Assembly: GCA_000708835.1 (NCBI GenBank)
Contig: DF237232.1
Coordinates: 49,307-113,306, forward strand
Reading direction: 5' to 3'
Origin: Klebsormidium nitens
Lineage: Eukaryota; Streptophyta; Klebsormidiophyceae; Klebsormidiales; Klebsormidiaceae
Length of the DNA stretch: 64,000 bases
Shown here: positions 34,079-46,520 of the stretch, one piece after another
How the letters are laid out: each line of letters opens with the position of its first letter
How positions within the stretch are numbered: position 1 is the stretch's first letter
Program-made: the position numbers and the translations under genes
The notes under the pieces: model-generated
Databases searched by the model: none
What the model saw: the letters and a program-made list of their open reading frames with translations, nothing else
What the model was told of the DNA's origin: nothing

Positions 34079-37000
34079 ATGTGTGCGCAGATTCTGCTGG
34101 GAGATGCCCCCCATGGTGGGTCCACAAGCACCAACGCTGGCCATGGACCCCCCTGCCTCCTGCCCCTTTCTGCGCATCTTCATATGCAGTTGCCGACCAA
34201 GCCTGAAGCAGTGTTCCTTTGCCCCTCTTCCAAAGGGCCCAGTGGAGGCCAGGACGCTCCTGCGACGTCCATTGCAGGGCCTCTGCTTCAAGAGAGCCCT
34301 TTGGGACTCACTCTCAAGTGAGCAGTGCAGACTTCCGTCTTAGCCGGCTAGCCTGAACTCTTGATCTTATTTTCTAGCTTCGCTGGACACTGTGAGCCTA
34401 CAGTGCAATCTGTGATCTGGAGTCTGCAAGTGGCTGTAAGAATGGTTTACTTTTTTGATGAGTGCACGCGGCTTTGATGACAATCTCTCGGTCGCGAGAA
34501 TCTGGCTCAGTTGTGTCTCTTCATGTGCAGAAAAACCCCGTCCCTGCTAGACCTCATCTCCAGTACTCTTGGATCCCGCCCATACGAAGGATGGCGGGGC
34601 CACGTGGAACCCCCCCAAGATATGCTGGGTGTCCCGGGCAGGCCCCCAAGGAGCATGCCCACATTCACTGGGATCAGCAGCGGCCCCAGCATGTTTGCTC
34701 CAGGGGGTGCCGCAACGCCGGCAGACAAGCTGAAGGCCTCAAACTTCGCTGCCCTTTCTGCAAAGATTGGAACCTGGGAGCGGCACTCACGCTATGAGGG
34801 AGACCTGGTGGCCAAGTGAGGCTCCTCCTAAAGCGATGAAGTGGGATTGTATTGCCCCGCTCAAGCATGTGTACTTGGATGGGTGATGTTGTTCAAGTTC
34901 TTGGCCTCCAAACTGGCTGTCTGTCTTGTGGGCGGGGTTGCGATTTCACTATGTGATTTTTGCAACGGCGTCCAAAAGCTGGGGCCGCTGGGCAATTCAT
35001 GCCGCTAGGTTGGGTAGCTGGTTCTCTGATTAAGGAGACAGTCCTTTGTCTCTACAATTGTGCTGCATTCTGGCGACAAGGAGCACGAACACAATCTGAG
35101 CGGAGGCCCCCACCCGGCGCAGGTGCTACTTTGCGAAGAAGAAGTTGGTGTGGGAGGTGCTGGAGCAGGGCCTCAAGAGCAAGGTCGAGGTCCAGTGGAG
35201 CGACATCAAGCGGATCAAGGCCGTGTGCTCCGACACGGAGCCAAACATCCTGGAGATTGATATCGTCAAGGCCCCCATGTTCTTCCACGAGATGAGCCCG
35301 CAGCCGCGCAAGCATACCATCTGGTCCAATGCGCCTGATTTCACGGGGGGACAAGCGACGATAGCCAGGTAGGATAGGGGAGCAAATTCCACCCTATAGA
35401 CTGCTTCTGTGACATTCCCTGCCATGCTGACCCTGCTAAACCATCCATTGACATAGTGAAAATCGGCTGCGGACAACGTCTCAGCACCAGGACAAATTGG
35501 TCACAGCCAGGGGAATCATCGCTGACATTGATGCACTTCCAAATTCCAGATATCGTGGAATCGAGCAGGCAAGGCATCTCGGCATGCTGGAGACAAAATG
35601 ATGATGCTGAGGGCCATTTTGCAGAAAGAGCGTCTGTTTGTCCAACAAATCTTCCACAAAAGCACAGAAGCTGTGGTCCCTGGAAGCTGGTTCCGGCGCA
35701 TCCAGAGTCTTCTTGTATGCATCAAATTTGTCTGCGTGTGGGCATGCTTGCCAGGATGACAGACTACCAATGCGGTCATTGACTATTCATTGGTCTTGTG
35801 GCTGGCACGCTGACCTTTCGCGGTGGGTGCAGGAAGCACGTGTTGACATTTGCGCCGGGCGTGCTGGAGCCGCACTACAAGAAGCTGCTGCTGTGTGACA
35901 GCCGCCTGCGCGCCATCGCAGCCGGCCTGCCTGAGCCGGTGGCCATGCGGCCCCCGCCCCATCACAGGATGCAAGTGCCCAGAGTGAGTGGGAGCGCTGC
36001 GCTGTCTTAACCACGCTGGGCAGGCAGCTGGCGCCCCTCTATCTTCCACTGCGTCGTCTTCTGTTAGCTCGATTATGAACCAACAGCACCATCCGAGGCT
36101 GATGCCCGCGCTGTACTCGCTGCAGCCGGTGGGCAGTTTCCCGTGCATGCCTACCCCCCGCCACTTCTCAGGACTGCCGGGCAGGCCAAGCGGAGCGGGG
36201 CTGCCGGGGCCTGTGCCATGGTCGGGGCTGGTGGACAACATGCAGCGCGTCTTGTTGCAAGAGCGGCCCGGCTCGCCAAGCTCTGGTGAGGGGCGGTGCC
36301 ATCCAGGGGGAGGCTCATACACAAAATGCTTGTCAGGAGAAGCTATGCAGTGGCAGCCCCTTGTTGCGATCTACGTTTTCTTTTGACCCCTGTGCTGTGC
36401 GGTTGCACTTTCACAACGGAGGCTGCTCCTCCGGAAGGCCTTGCTATCTGATGTTGGCCAGTGCGCCTGTCGGTGTCACGTTGCCAGCGGCTGGTGTCCT
36501 GTTCGTCCCCTGAATATCTGCTGATCCGATGACCATTTGATTCTGCAGTGATTGGCCGGGGGGATCGACCCTTTGGGGAAGAGAGTGGCAGCTCCGAGGA
36601 CACGGGCCATCTGCTGCCCCCGCCCGGCATGGGCTTTGTGGACGCCAACTTTGCGAGGGGCTCGGAAGGGGAGGACCACGACGACATGATGCTGGACAGC
36701 CCATTTGCGCCCGCTGAGGGGCCGTTCCCCGCGCTCGACTTTGCTCGCTCTCCGCCAGCGGGGCTGTTCCCGGACATGCCGTACGACCTGCCCAGCTCGG
36801 AGCTGCTCATGGACGCCGAGATGCAGGCAGCCGGGGAAGCGCTGGACGGGGCCGAGAACGAGGGGGCCGAGGCGCGGGAGAAGGAGGCAGCGGACCAGCT
36901 CTCGAGCAGCCAGCCCCAGGGCTTCTCGGTGTTTTCTGAGGGGGGCAGGTTACGCAAGTACGGCTTCTCCTCGAGTGTCCCGTCCCTGGGGTCCGAAATG

Positions 37001-37237
37001 AGTGCTTTCCACGTGGTTCGCGCAGGGCCGAAAGCGTTGCGTAGTGTTTATGGCAGGTCGCCCCCAGGCCCTAGCGTACTACACGATCTTGACAGCCAAG
37101 TGGGCAGCCGGGACTCTCTGCCAGGCTTTGGGGTGCCGGCTGTGCACCCACCTTTAGGCGGGGGAGCTGCCTCTGCTGGTGCATGGCGGCCAGAGCAGGA
37201 GTCAATTCACTATTTGCGAAGAATGGAGGGCCTTTGA
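34079..37237 (+). CDS. ASG1-like plant-specific protein
   Basis: Exons 34079-34317, 34531-34815, 35123-35368, 35833-35983, 36126-36285 and 36549-37237 join in phase into 589 residues. The central block is strongly like the plant family of Arabidopsis ALTERED SEED GERMINATION 1 (At2g24100/At4g30780) as I recall it: LGLTLKKTPSLLDLI, IGTWERHSRYEGDLVAK, KKLVWEVLEQGLKSKVEVQW, FFHEMSPQPRKHTIW and FTGGQATIAR, followed by a PGVLEPHYKKLLLCDSRL segment. The molecular function of this family is not established. The 230-residue last exon is acidic and Ser/Pro-rich. Two points are less certain: the start (ATG 34079 lies just after an acceptor-like CAG context, so an upstream exon may exist) and the exon 5 acceptor (CTGCAG at 36125), chosen to keep phase. 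Confidence 0.83.
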
Positions 37238-38922
37238 AATCGACGCGCTCTGCCAGGAGCCTGTCGTGAACGGGTGAAGCAAATGCAGCAGGAAGCAGCC
37301 AGGCACAGGAGTAGCGGCCCTCTCAATCTGATCGGGCAATGTAAACTGTTGTATGGTACACTGCGCAATGACGTTGCGCTGCTGAGTGTACACGTCAAGC
37401 GTCCTACTGAAAAGAAACTCAGGTTTTCATAAGCTCAAAGTAGTGCACGGGTTTGGTAGATTGCAATAGGCTTCAGGTAAATGTTTGCAATAGAAATCAT
37501 TAGGCCGATTGAAACGACAATCAGACTAGCTTATGATCTTGTGTGAGCCGTGTTTGGCAGTGTGAGCAGGCCTGTGAGCCGCCAGCATTTGCGTGAGACC
37601 AAGTAGGATTACGAATGTAGAAAGGACCCTGTATTCGATGTACATTACTTTAGCCGAGTACTGTTCAAGCGTGCAAGCAAATCCGCTCTTTTAAGTATAG
37701 GATCCTAGGGTTTGAACACCTGCAGCATGCCAGGAGCTCGGCAAATGCGAGGCGGTCCGTAAATTAAGTTTTGAATTCTGGCTTACAAACGGGCCAAGAA
37801 ACGATCTTTCGCGATTCACTTGACGCACCACAACTAGATGGCTACAGTAGTTAATATATCCTCATTCAAAGCATTCAATAAGTTGAGGGTTAGCGACTTG
37901 ATGCAGCTACATATTATGACTTTATTAGGCCTTATCAATTTGCAGATGTTGAGCAAATTATGATGATCCTACAACTCAACCGCGCGCACTATAGTAGGCG
38001 CATCATGCACTCCATGATGGCATGAGCTAGTGACCGGCGGCCCCGGCTAGCTATTTCTTAGCATGAGATCGTCCGGCCGCGGGCCGCCCAGCATGATACA
38101 TATCATTATGACCATGCATATGTGGCTAGCCTGGTATACCGTATATGTGCACCCGGCAGATTTGATCGAATTCCATGGATTATTTTCGAACTTAGCATGG
38201 GTCCGACTGCATATACGTCTCTTGTCAAACATGTAACACCGCGCGCGCTCGATCAGGGCGCACGCATTTCTTTGAACGGAAATAATCTAGCTTCACCAGG
38301 CAGCCCTCGTTTGTATAGGCCGGGGATTCGGAGTCGTCGATTGATACAACTATATATGGTTTTCAATCAACAATTTCACATGTGTGGAACCGGTAAGCAA
38401 GACGGGTTCAATAGGCATGGGCTTGGCACGCATCCGAAATCAAGCCTGTGGGTTTTGCCGGAATATTCCATTGATGATCATGTAAGATGTTCTGAAATCA
38501 TGAAGGGTGCATCCATGCTCGGCATATCATTATGCAGGCACTGACAATCATCATTGGCAAAACATGCATTCAATGCAGCGAGAAACATTCCCATGTCCCA
38601 TGCAAAAGTGGAACTGCTTATGTGCACGATGTATGCACAAGCTCTGAGGCAGCACAACTTATGTGCTTTGCACTATACAGAGTCTTTTGTCCGCTGGTTA
38701 TATTGTCTGTGCCAGGATCAACTTTTCAGGATCAAAGCTACCTCACTCTTTAGCAAAACTGCCACCCATTATGAAATCTGGAGCACGAAAGTGCTTGCCA
38801 TACGGACCTATCTGAGAGAGCATAATTACATGGAAGTACCCATGCTCGAGCCCACAAACATCCCCTCGCAGAGGCTTGCAGCAGGCCTTGCTGCAAGTAC
38901 CTTCTTACGAACTCTGACAACG
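37238..38922. other. Convergent intergenic gap 5 with palindrome-word island
   Basis: 1.7 kb between opposed stop codons, no gene. In 37981-38520 I count 14 CATG in 540 bp (2.1 expected) and 4 GATC. The island also has GCTAGCTA, GCGCGCGC and one TACCGTA (38137-38143). DNA at 37240-37900 is A/T-richer and probably UTR plus spacer. Confidence 0.68.
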
Positions 38923-41900
38923 TCATCTCCTCGAATGTGGTAAAGTGTTTAGGGGCGTGCTCAGCTGCTTGAGGAAGAACTCGAAATCCGGATGATGTAT
39001 GTTGCGCTTGTCCAGCCAAGACCTGGCTGCTTCTCGCATCACCTCCTCGTTCATGCTGGTTGCCAACTTCCCGCCGCGCCCGCTGGACCTGGAACATACA
39101 CAAGTGATCTCAAATCAACAATTGTAAGACTTTCGAAGCCTAGACCTGCTAGTGCTTGCACACAGAGCAAGAACCCAAACAGAAACTTTCAGAAAAGTAA
39201 GGAAGAATGGACAAGCACCAAGTACAGCTCGGAAGTGTGAGGACGACTGATTGCGGCGCCGAGCTCACCAGACCGCTCCTTTCATTTTATAGGCCACCAT
39301 CCCAAACGGCAGCAGAACGTGTTGCTGTCCTCCGGAGCTGGATTGGGCCTGCAGCATCTCCTCCCTTTCCTCACGCGCATCTGCCGCTGCAGGTGTCAGG
39401 ACGGGAGGAGCAGGGGGCCACGCTTGGCAGCTTGCGATGCCCTGGCTGGCAGCTGCAATGAGAAACAGAACCATCTGAGCGACTGCAACGCTTTCAAAAG
39501 ACTCAGGACCAATGAGCGTGTTCCAAATATTTGGGGCAGTGCCGGACGCAGTCAGGGGCTGCATGGGTGACATCGCCAAGGTGTTCAACCAGAGGGCTGC
39601 CAGTACGAAAATCGCTGCTGCTTCATTTCAAATGCCAGCTGGCATGCGCAGGAAGCTTGCCAGGTATACACGAGCAGTCGCTTGGAGGCGTCCCCAGGCG
39701 CGGTGTTGCCAAAGAGTGATACGTCAAAAAGCACGCTCCAAGATCTCGGAGGGTCTTGCCCATAGGTATTCGGTAGATTGGGTACCTGGAAAGAAAAGGC
39801 AGTAATCCACATGAGAGCTCAGAACACGCGAGGAAAACAGAACCATCTGTATGACGTGCCAGCTTGACCAAGTTGTGGAAAGTAGAGACGTGAGTTGGTC
39901 CGCATACCAAGCGATCTTGACGGGCCTGCTTCTCACCATGCGATGGAGACCCAACTCGAAGGATGGAGGTCCTGGCTGCTCATGCTCATGAGACATGGGG
40001 ACTTCTTTGCCAGCTCCGCCACCTGGAAACAGAGCAAACAGTCATTAGCACGCTCTCTCATCTATTGGAAAAATGATGGCGAAAGAAAGAAAAGATGGTA
40101 TGCAAGATGCTTGACACACCTAAGAGAGCTGAAAATGAAGGGAAGACAACTCCAAAAACTCTGACTGCAACAGCCCCATTCCTCCGCCCTACTCCCCCTA
40201 TCCCCCGAATCCAGAAACAGGGGTGGAACTAGAAGCTCGAAGTATCACACAATTGAACGATCTAAACAGCCTAAGTTGTGCTGGACATACCTTGTCTGCA
40301 AGCGGCACCCTAAGGAATGGGGGCGCATTCTCAGCGTACTCAAACAATCTGTTCCCCTGTTGTCTGTCAGGGCACACGTTCTGGCTTCCCCAGGGCCCTC
40401 GACTGGAATGGTGCCTCGGGCTCTCTTCTTCCAGGTACATGGACCCTGCTGATCCTGAACACACGGACAGCGCATCATGGCTGCTCCTCGTGCTGCCTGC
40501 TCCCCCCCCTATGGCCCCTCGGAAGCTTTCCCTATCCAGCTCTAAGAGGACTGCTGCTGATTCCGACTGATCACTGTCACTGTCTGCCCCATCGCTGCTG
40601 GCCTCACGTATATCGCTGTCGCTCCCGTCTGGAGTCCTGCAGAATAACGGCGGCTGATCATTGCACTAACAATTGCAAGAACTCTGCAGAGAGATAACGC
40701 AATCACACGCAATCAGTAGATACAAGGCCCTAAACAGATTCACTTTCTTGGAAACAATCTCTTCGCTCAAGGTCTCTTTGAGCGTCCTCTTGCTACTGCC
40801 TGATTGTTATACTTAGCAAGCAGGAAAGAGCAGCAACCTGGACGAAGGATGACTTACTGCACATTCAACTCTTTTCGTCGATCCGGATATCTCCAGAGCT
40901 CTATTGCCGATAAATATGGTACATAGTACTGAACGACGTCCTCATCCCCGTTTATTACAATTGGTACGCCCGCACCGTACGCGCTGGCTTCTTCCAATGA
41001 TGCCCACAGATCGCTCAGCAGGAATGGGGGTGGGGCAGCCTGGCTGGCGCCCCAATGTTGTAGGGGTATCCGGTAGGCGCCATCCTCTAAGCATGACTGC
41101 ACAAGCACTTGAAGAAGGTCACATGAACAGCAGAGAACTAGCAAACCTGCTGCAAACCATGATCCGGAACCAGCTGCTGCACGAGCACGTAGTCCACTGT
41201 TACATTTGACATCCATTATTTTCTGCGAGATCCAAATGTGCATCAACTTCTTTGAATGAAGCACATATCAGCAGCAAAAAGACTCCACTCTTTAGATAAG
41301 CTACCAGAAGGGGAAGCTAAAAACGGACACAATCCAAAAATGTTCTGTGCAACCCAGATGCCAAAATAGAACTAGCTAGACAGTGATGCTCGCGCAGATT
41401 TGCATCTGCAACACCCAAAATTTGCCACTCGATGTACAGCTACAGTCATTTAAGATGAAGTTATGCCAGATCGCAATCGTCTAGCAATAAAAAATGGAAA
41501 AACAACTCTTGACTTACAAGCAGGTATGGGGCCTACATGCAATCAGCGTCATTACTATATCCCAACAGCTATACCTCGGGCTCTTTTCGCAATAGACGCT
41601 TTGCACTACATGCTAACAGTGGGTCACGACTCTTTCTACCCAAGCAAACTCGTTCAGGGTCGAGGGCAGAGTAGTATGCTTTTCATGTCCTTCAACCAAC
41701 CAGCCACTTGGCCAGCAAGGCCACCTTTTCACTCGCTTCTTCACTTCTGCCTCCAGCTGGCGTAGTGAGATCACTATGTGCAGAAAAGAGCCAAACATAT
41801 AACATATGTGCAATGCCACACAGAAGAAACACAAAACAATTCTACATTAAAAAGAAGTCAGAGCTCAAACTTCTTCCTCCTCAAATAACACATTTCCCCT

Positions 41901-42951
41901 TCGTCTTACAAAGTGCCTTCTTTAGGGTCCTTAAGCACTCTACACCAAGTATGATTGGTCAGATAAGCTCCAGTCGAGATTAATAATATCTGCATGTGCG
42001 AACACTGTTGAGGGCAGACCATGTCCTGCAGCATCATCTTCCAAAAAGCAGGCCTCCAGAATACAAGGACATTCCACATTGTAGACAATTTTTCCAGATA
42101 CTCAAAATAGTGTGGATCAAATACGTACCATATGAAGCATGCACGGTCACCATTCCAATGCAAGTGCAAAATGTGACTTCCTGCAAACATCTTTCAACTC
42201 ACACCCATAGACAAGGCAACCTGATACCTCAAAAGAGAGCCCTCAGGCAAACCTTATACCCCATGCACAGCTGTAGTTAACAGAGGGCCTACCTTGAAGG
42301 TTTGGTGTATAGGTACATACGGGGCTGTCGCTACTCCAAAAGAATCAATGTTGGCCAAGCCGCTGCTTGGTGCTTCAGCACCAGAGGTTGCACGATAGCT
42401 GCTATCTGGTCTGTAAATGCTGTCATCAGAGTGCTGCGTTGCATCGAGTGTCCTTCCCTTGTCACAGGCCCCAAATCCATAGCTGAACGTCTGTAAACCA
42501 TGAAGAGGACTGCTCTCTTCGTAGGGAGCAGCGACTTGGCCAAGTCTTCGCTTGCCTTGGCTCTTGTACCTGTCCATCCTTGGGGCCTGCGAGACAGCAC
42601 CGTTACTACAGCTTTCCAAGGGGGACTGACTGCTGTTGTAGCTTCTAGTTTTGACTGCATCTACTGGCCTCCCTGTAGAACCAACAGAACCCGGGAAGTC
42701 CAAACATAAATTGTTCTGATGTGCTGGACCTGTCTCAAGAGGACCTACCATGACCCTCCCCTCTTATGCTCCCCCTGCCTTTGAATACCTCGCTCTTCCT
42801 GGAGTAGCTTGGAGCGCTCAATTGCTCTGACAAAAGCACTATAACTGGAGCTTTTGAGACCTACAGCGGCAGCTTCGGCTCCAGACCTGCTTAGTCCTGC
42901 CCTGAGCAGAGAACCCTTTGCAGCGACCAAAAGCTCTACTAGGATGTCAAT
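38923..42951 (-). CDS. DUF789 family protein
   Basis: Exons 42951-42789, 42729-42293, 41096-40858, 40636-40291, 40022-39937, 39785-39670, 39452-39269 and 39088-38923 join in phase; the first exon or exons upstream are missing. DUF789 is a plant-lineage domain of unknown function. Its landmarks are all present: [108 protein letters not shown] and [13 protein letters not shown], then a DFEFF motif at the C-terminus. A Ser/Asp-rich acidic insert ([20 protein letters not shown]) splits the domain. The intron at 42788-42730 is only 59 nt, far shorter than the others. The visible protein is 578 residues. The start is unresolved, since the first exon shown begins at a phase-0 acceptor with no ATG. 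Confidence 0.9.
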
Positions 42952-44196
42952 CTGCGCTTGCCCAAGCCCATAGTAGACAGTAGTAGAAGCCCTTCTTCAC
43001 AGGAAAACGGTCCCTACCAAATCGCAAGTTGGCAAAGAAGCCAGAACTCGGGAGCACTGAGCTCAGGAGGACCTTAGCGCGCTCTCTGTTCTGATTCAAT
43101 CACCTACAGGCTACAGGCTACAAATGAAGCCGCTGAGTGCCCCAGGGCCAAGGCTGAACTTGAAGTTGAAGCCTGTGAAGGCTGTTCAAAGAAGTCTGTA
43201 GACTCGTGTAGAGAGACCCTTGCTTTGGTGAGAAGTCACAGCTCTAGCAGAGAATCTCAGCGCTGGTACCTACCGTAGCTGACTACCGTACGGTATCCGC
43301 CTCAACCCCCCCACGCGCCGGGAATGGTCTAAAACGAAGTGTCAATGGAATCTTCGACAGCTACCTTGGGGGCCCATTCCCATTTCGCATACGGTATGAG
43401 TCGAATGTAATACCTACTGAATGCACTGACAATGCTACAGCTACATGCTTATTAAGTGGAGACCAGATTGGCCCTACGCCCGGTAACAACCGGTGTGAAC
43501 GATCAGCGGTACCAGAAACGTGATACCGAAGACCTCAGGCTCTCCGCGAGAAGCTTGACTGTTTTCAAATGAACGTGAGTCGTCGAGAGTCGCGAAGTTT
43601 CCCCTGAGCTGAAAGAATTTACAGGACTGCTTCTAACAACCGTCCATGGAGGATTGTGAGGGCCATTTTGACGGACGGATCTTAGCCTCCGAAGAGAGTG
43701 TGTAACTTTACCTTCAAACTTGAAGTTGAATCATGCAATCGTCCACGTTCGTGCAGGCCGGCCAGGACAGCTAATTCTGATCGAGCTCAGCTGATTCTGA
43801 GTCATGATCGAACTTGGAAGTTGAGAGTTCAGAAAGTGGAGCAGAAGGGGCTCAAGACAGCCCCAGACCGGCTTGCATGCACTCCCCCTGCACTCTCTGG
43901 GGAGTGGTGGCCCCTTCAGACGTAGGAAGGAACGGTGGAAGCTCCTAAAGAAGTCGGGTCGACACAAGGGGCCGAAATTATCTTCAAAGCCTGCGCTTCA
44001 TGATGGATAAGAGACGTGAAGCTTAGACGCTAAAGCTGGTTCCTGCCGCGGTCAGTGATTCGGGCCTGGTACAATGGGGGTGGTGTGTCTCAAGTGAGAT
44101 GCACTGGCCCGCAGTATTCCGCCTCATGTGACATTCGTAGAAGGTTCGTAGAGCTGTGATTGTTGAAAGCTGAGTGGCAGGGTAAGTTTCCGGAAA
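42952..44196. promoter_or_regulatory. Divergent gap between DUF789 and rhomboid genes with TACSGTA cluster
   Basis: This region must contain the missing first exon of the DUF789 gene and the promoters of both genes. TACCGTA/TACGGTA occurs four times in 126 bp: 43271-43277, 43284-43290, 43289-43295 (together the palindrome TACCGTACGGTA) and 43390-43396. No other gene is convincing. Confidence 0.55.
43271..43396. promoter_or_regulatory. Cluster of four TACCGTA/TACGGTA sites
   Basis: Four copies of a 7-mer expected about once per 8 kb on random sequence, two of them overlapping as TACCGTACGGTA. It lies midway between divergent genes and is a candidate binding site for a dimeric regulator. Confidence 0.5.
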
Positions 44197-46520
44197 ATGG
44201 CACGGGGTAGGCGTGCTCCGTCAAGAAACAGCAACACAATGCTGTCCATCATGGTGGTACAGGTGAGGAACTAGACATGTGTTGCTCCTGACAAACGTGT
44301 GGATGTTTCTTCTTCTTCTGTGAGGAAAACGAGTTTTCAACGGAGACGAGACCACTGTAAACCAGGCTCCGGGCATCATGTATGTGTTGGCATTCGCTTC
44401 ATTGTGCCAGCAAATGGGTCCAGACTTAATATGAAAGAGTTTTTGGAGTGGAGACCATTGTTCCGTCAAGGTTGTAATAAAAACTGGTTGCAGGGCCCTC
44501 TTCACCCCGCACTTGGCTGTGTTGGTTGCAGGCCTTGACCCAGTTCATGAAACTTGAGCAGAAGCCTCCGGTCACGGTAGCACTGATCCTCATCAACGCG
44601 CTCATCTTCTTTCGGCCCGGAGATCTTGTGGAGATTGTGCCGTCTGTTGCCGAGATTTGCCTAAATCCATACTTGGTGCTTAAGGTGGGTTGTGATGTCC
44701 AAATGAGCATATGTATCTACGTTGGTGATCTTCTTCATCCTTATCTAGATGCTTCAGCTCAAGGACTTCATCAAAAGCATTATGGCCCCCACCAGAGAAG
44801 CTACGCCTTGGGCAATTTCTCCTTGTGAAGGTCTGACTTCGCTTGCAAGTTTGTTTCGGATTGTTGCTTCAGTCTTTCGGCCCTTTCTTTAAGCCTTCCA
44901 CACTTAGAGGGCTTCTTGTCCACTTAGTTGACTGGGCAGGAAGAGATTCCCACTCTGTACTTGTCTGTTGGTTCAAGGTTCTGAAGGTAGTGGTGTAGAG
45001 GCCTGAAGGTTCAAGGTTCTGAAGGTAGTGGTGTTGAGGCCTGAAGGGATCTTTGATTGTCCATCTGCACAGGATGGAAATCTTAGAAAAGGGATTTAGT
45101 TTTGACAAGCTCCTCAAGACGTTTCAGGGATCCCTAGAGCAAGTCCCACATTCCACAGGTACTTTCCAGCAGCATAAGTGGCTGACACGAGCGTCATCTG
45201 CCCTTTGCCACAGAATCGTGACTGGAAGCGGCTCCTGTTATCCGCCTTCATGCACGCTGACGAAGCCCATCTTACATACAACATGGTCTCTTTCCTTTGG
45301 AAAGGGGTACAACTGGAGGGTGCGCTTGGCAGCGCCCAATTTGCCAAGCTGATAGCCCTGCTTACACTCCTCTCGCAAGGATGCACCCTGCTGGTTGCCA
45401 AACTCATAGCGGACCAGCTGGGAATCAGGGTAGGCTCGCCCGCTTGCTTCTTATCGCTCCCTGTGAGATTTTGACTGTTAATCTTTGAAAAGGAGGATTC
45501 AATCCAAGCTGGTCTTCAGAGGTGCCCTGGCAGGTTTTTGCCCGCTTGGATGAGAGCTTTTCTTTGCATGCCTTGTGCTGCCATATTCAATACGAAAGGC
45601 AGGCAATTTCTTCTTGGATTGAGAAGATGAATCGGAACTCATGGGTCCTACTGAAGACCATTTTGGACTGCCATGTGACGGGGGTGGTCTCTTGAACGTA
45701 TGGTTGGAGCTGTTCATCAAAGAGCGTCTGAAAGGGGCACCTCTTTCTTCGTTCACTATTGGCTGAACTGCCTGTGCTCATGCACACGCAGGAACCGTTC
45801 TACCACCAGTGTGCTGTCGGGTTCTCGGGGGTCATCTTTGCTCTCAAGGTGGTCCTCACGTGGCACTCCCCCACCTCCAGCACCATCGCCGGCTTCATCA
45901 TCCCCACCCGCTATGCTGCATGGGCGGAACTCGTGGCCATCCAGTACGCGACTCCACAAGCTTCCTTTGTGGGACATCTTGGCGGAATCTTGGCTGGATT
46001 GATACTGGTCTATTTTCCGAGGATCTTGCCACGTGGCCTGCCCTTTGTGGTGGGGCTGAGAGCACTGGCCCCCACCACCGTGGCGTCAGTGCAGTCAGGA
46101 CGAGTCGAGGAGCAGCAGGCGCCGCAAAGGAGGACGCGATGGTTTTCCAGCTGGGGTACCGCAGGTTCAACGGAAGCGCATGTGCGGGATCGAGGGAACG
46201 CAGGCCTGGGGCAAACAGGCAGCCAAGAAGGTTCGGGATTGGGAGCAGGGTTACGAAGTTTCTTCACAGATTGGATCAACCCTCGGAGTACACAGGTTGA
46301 ATGGTCTTGCCCAGCTTGCACCTTCAGGAATCGAGGAGAAGCCGACTTTTGTGAGATGTGTGGGGAAGCCGGAGGCACCACCTCTGGCATGCATCAACGA
46401 ACCCCGAGTGCAGTGCAGCAGAGTGATGCAAGTGACGGTTATGAAAGGGTGTCTCCTGCTGAGAGTATACGAAGGCGCCGTTCGGAAAGGTTTGGTGAAA
46501 CTTCAACGGCTCGGAGATAA
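44197..46520 (+). CDS. Rhomboid-like intramembrane serine protease with RanBP2-type zinc finger (RBL14-like)
   Basis: Exons 44197-44262, 44532-44684, 45214-45429 and 45792-46520 join in phase into 387 residues. The fold and motifs match plant RBL13/14 rhomboids: LSAFMHADEAHLTYNMVSF, then the catalytic serine in GFSGVIFA (Ser157), YAAWAELVAI, and the catalytic histidine in GHLGGILAG (His207). About six membrane segments are visible. Rhomboids cut transmembrane substrates inside the bilayer; the compartment is not clear here, since there is no obvious transit peptide. A linker of about 100 residues leads to a RanBP2-type zinc finger at 316-335 (WSCPACTFRN...CEMC), which in this class binds ubiquitin or RNA. 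The tail is polar. The second intron carries a 38-bp tandem duplication. Confidence 0.95.
44970..45045 (+). repeat. Tandem duplication of a 38-bp unit in a rhomboid intron
   Basis: Two adjacent 38-bp copies starting GGTTCAAGGTTCTGAAGG at 44970 and 45008, differing at one base (A/T). They lie inside intron 2 of the rhomboid gene. The near identity implies a recent slippage or duplication. Confidence 0.9.
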
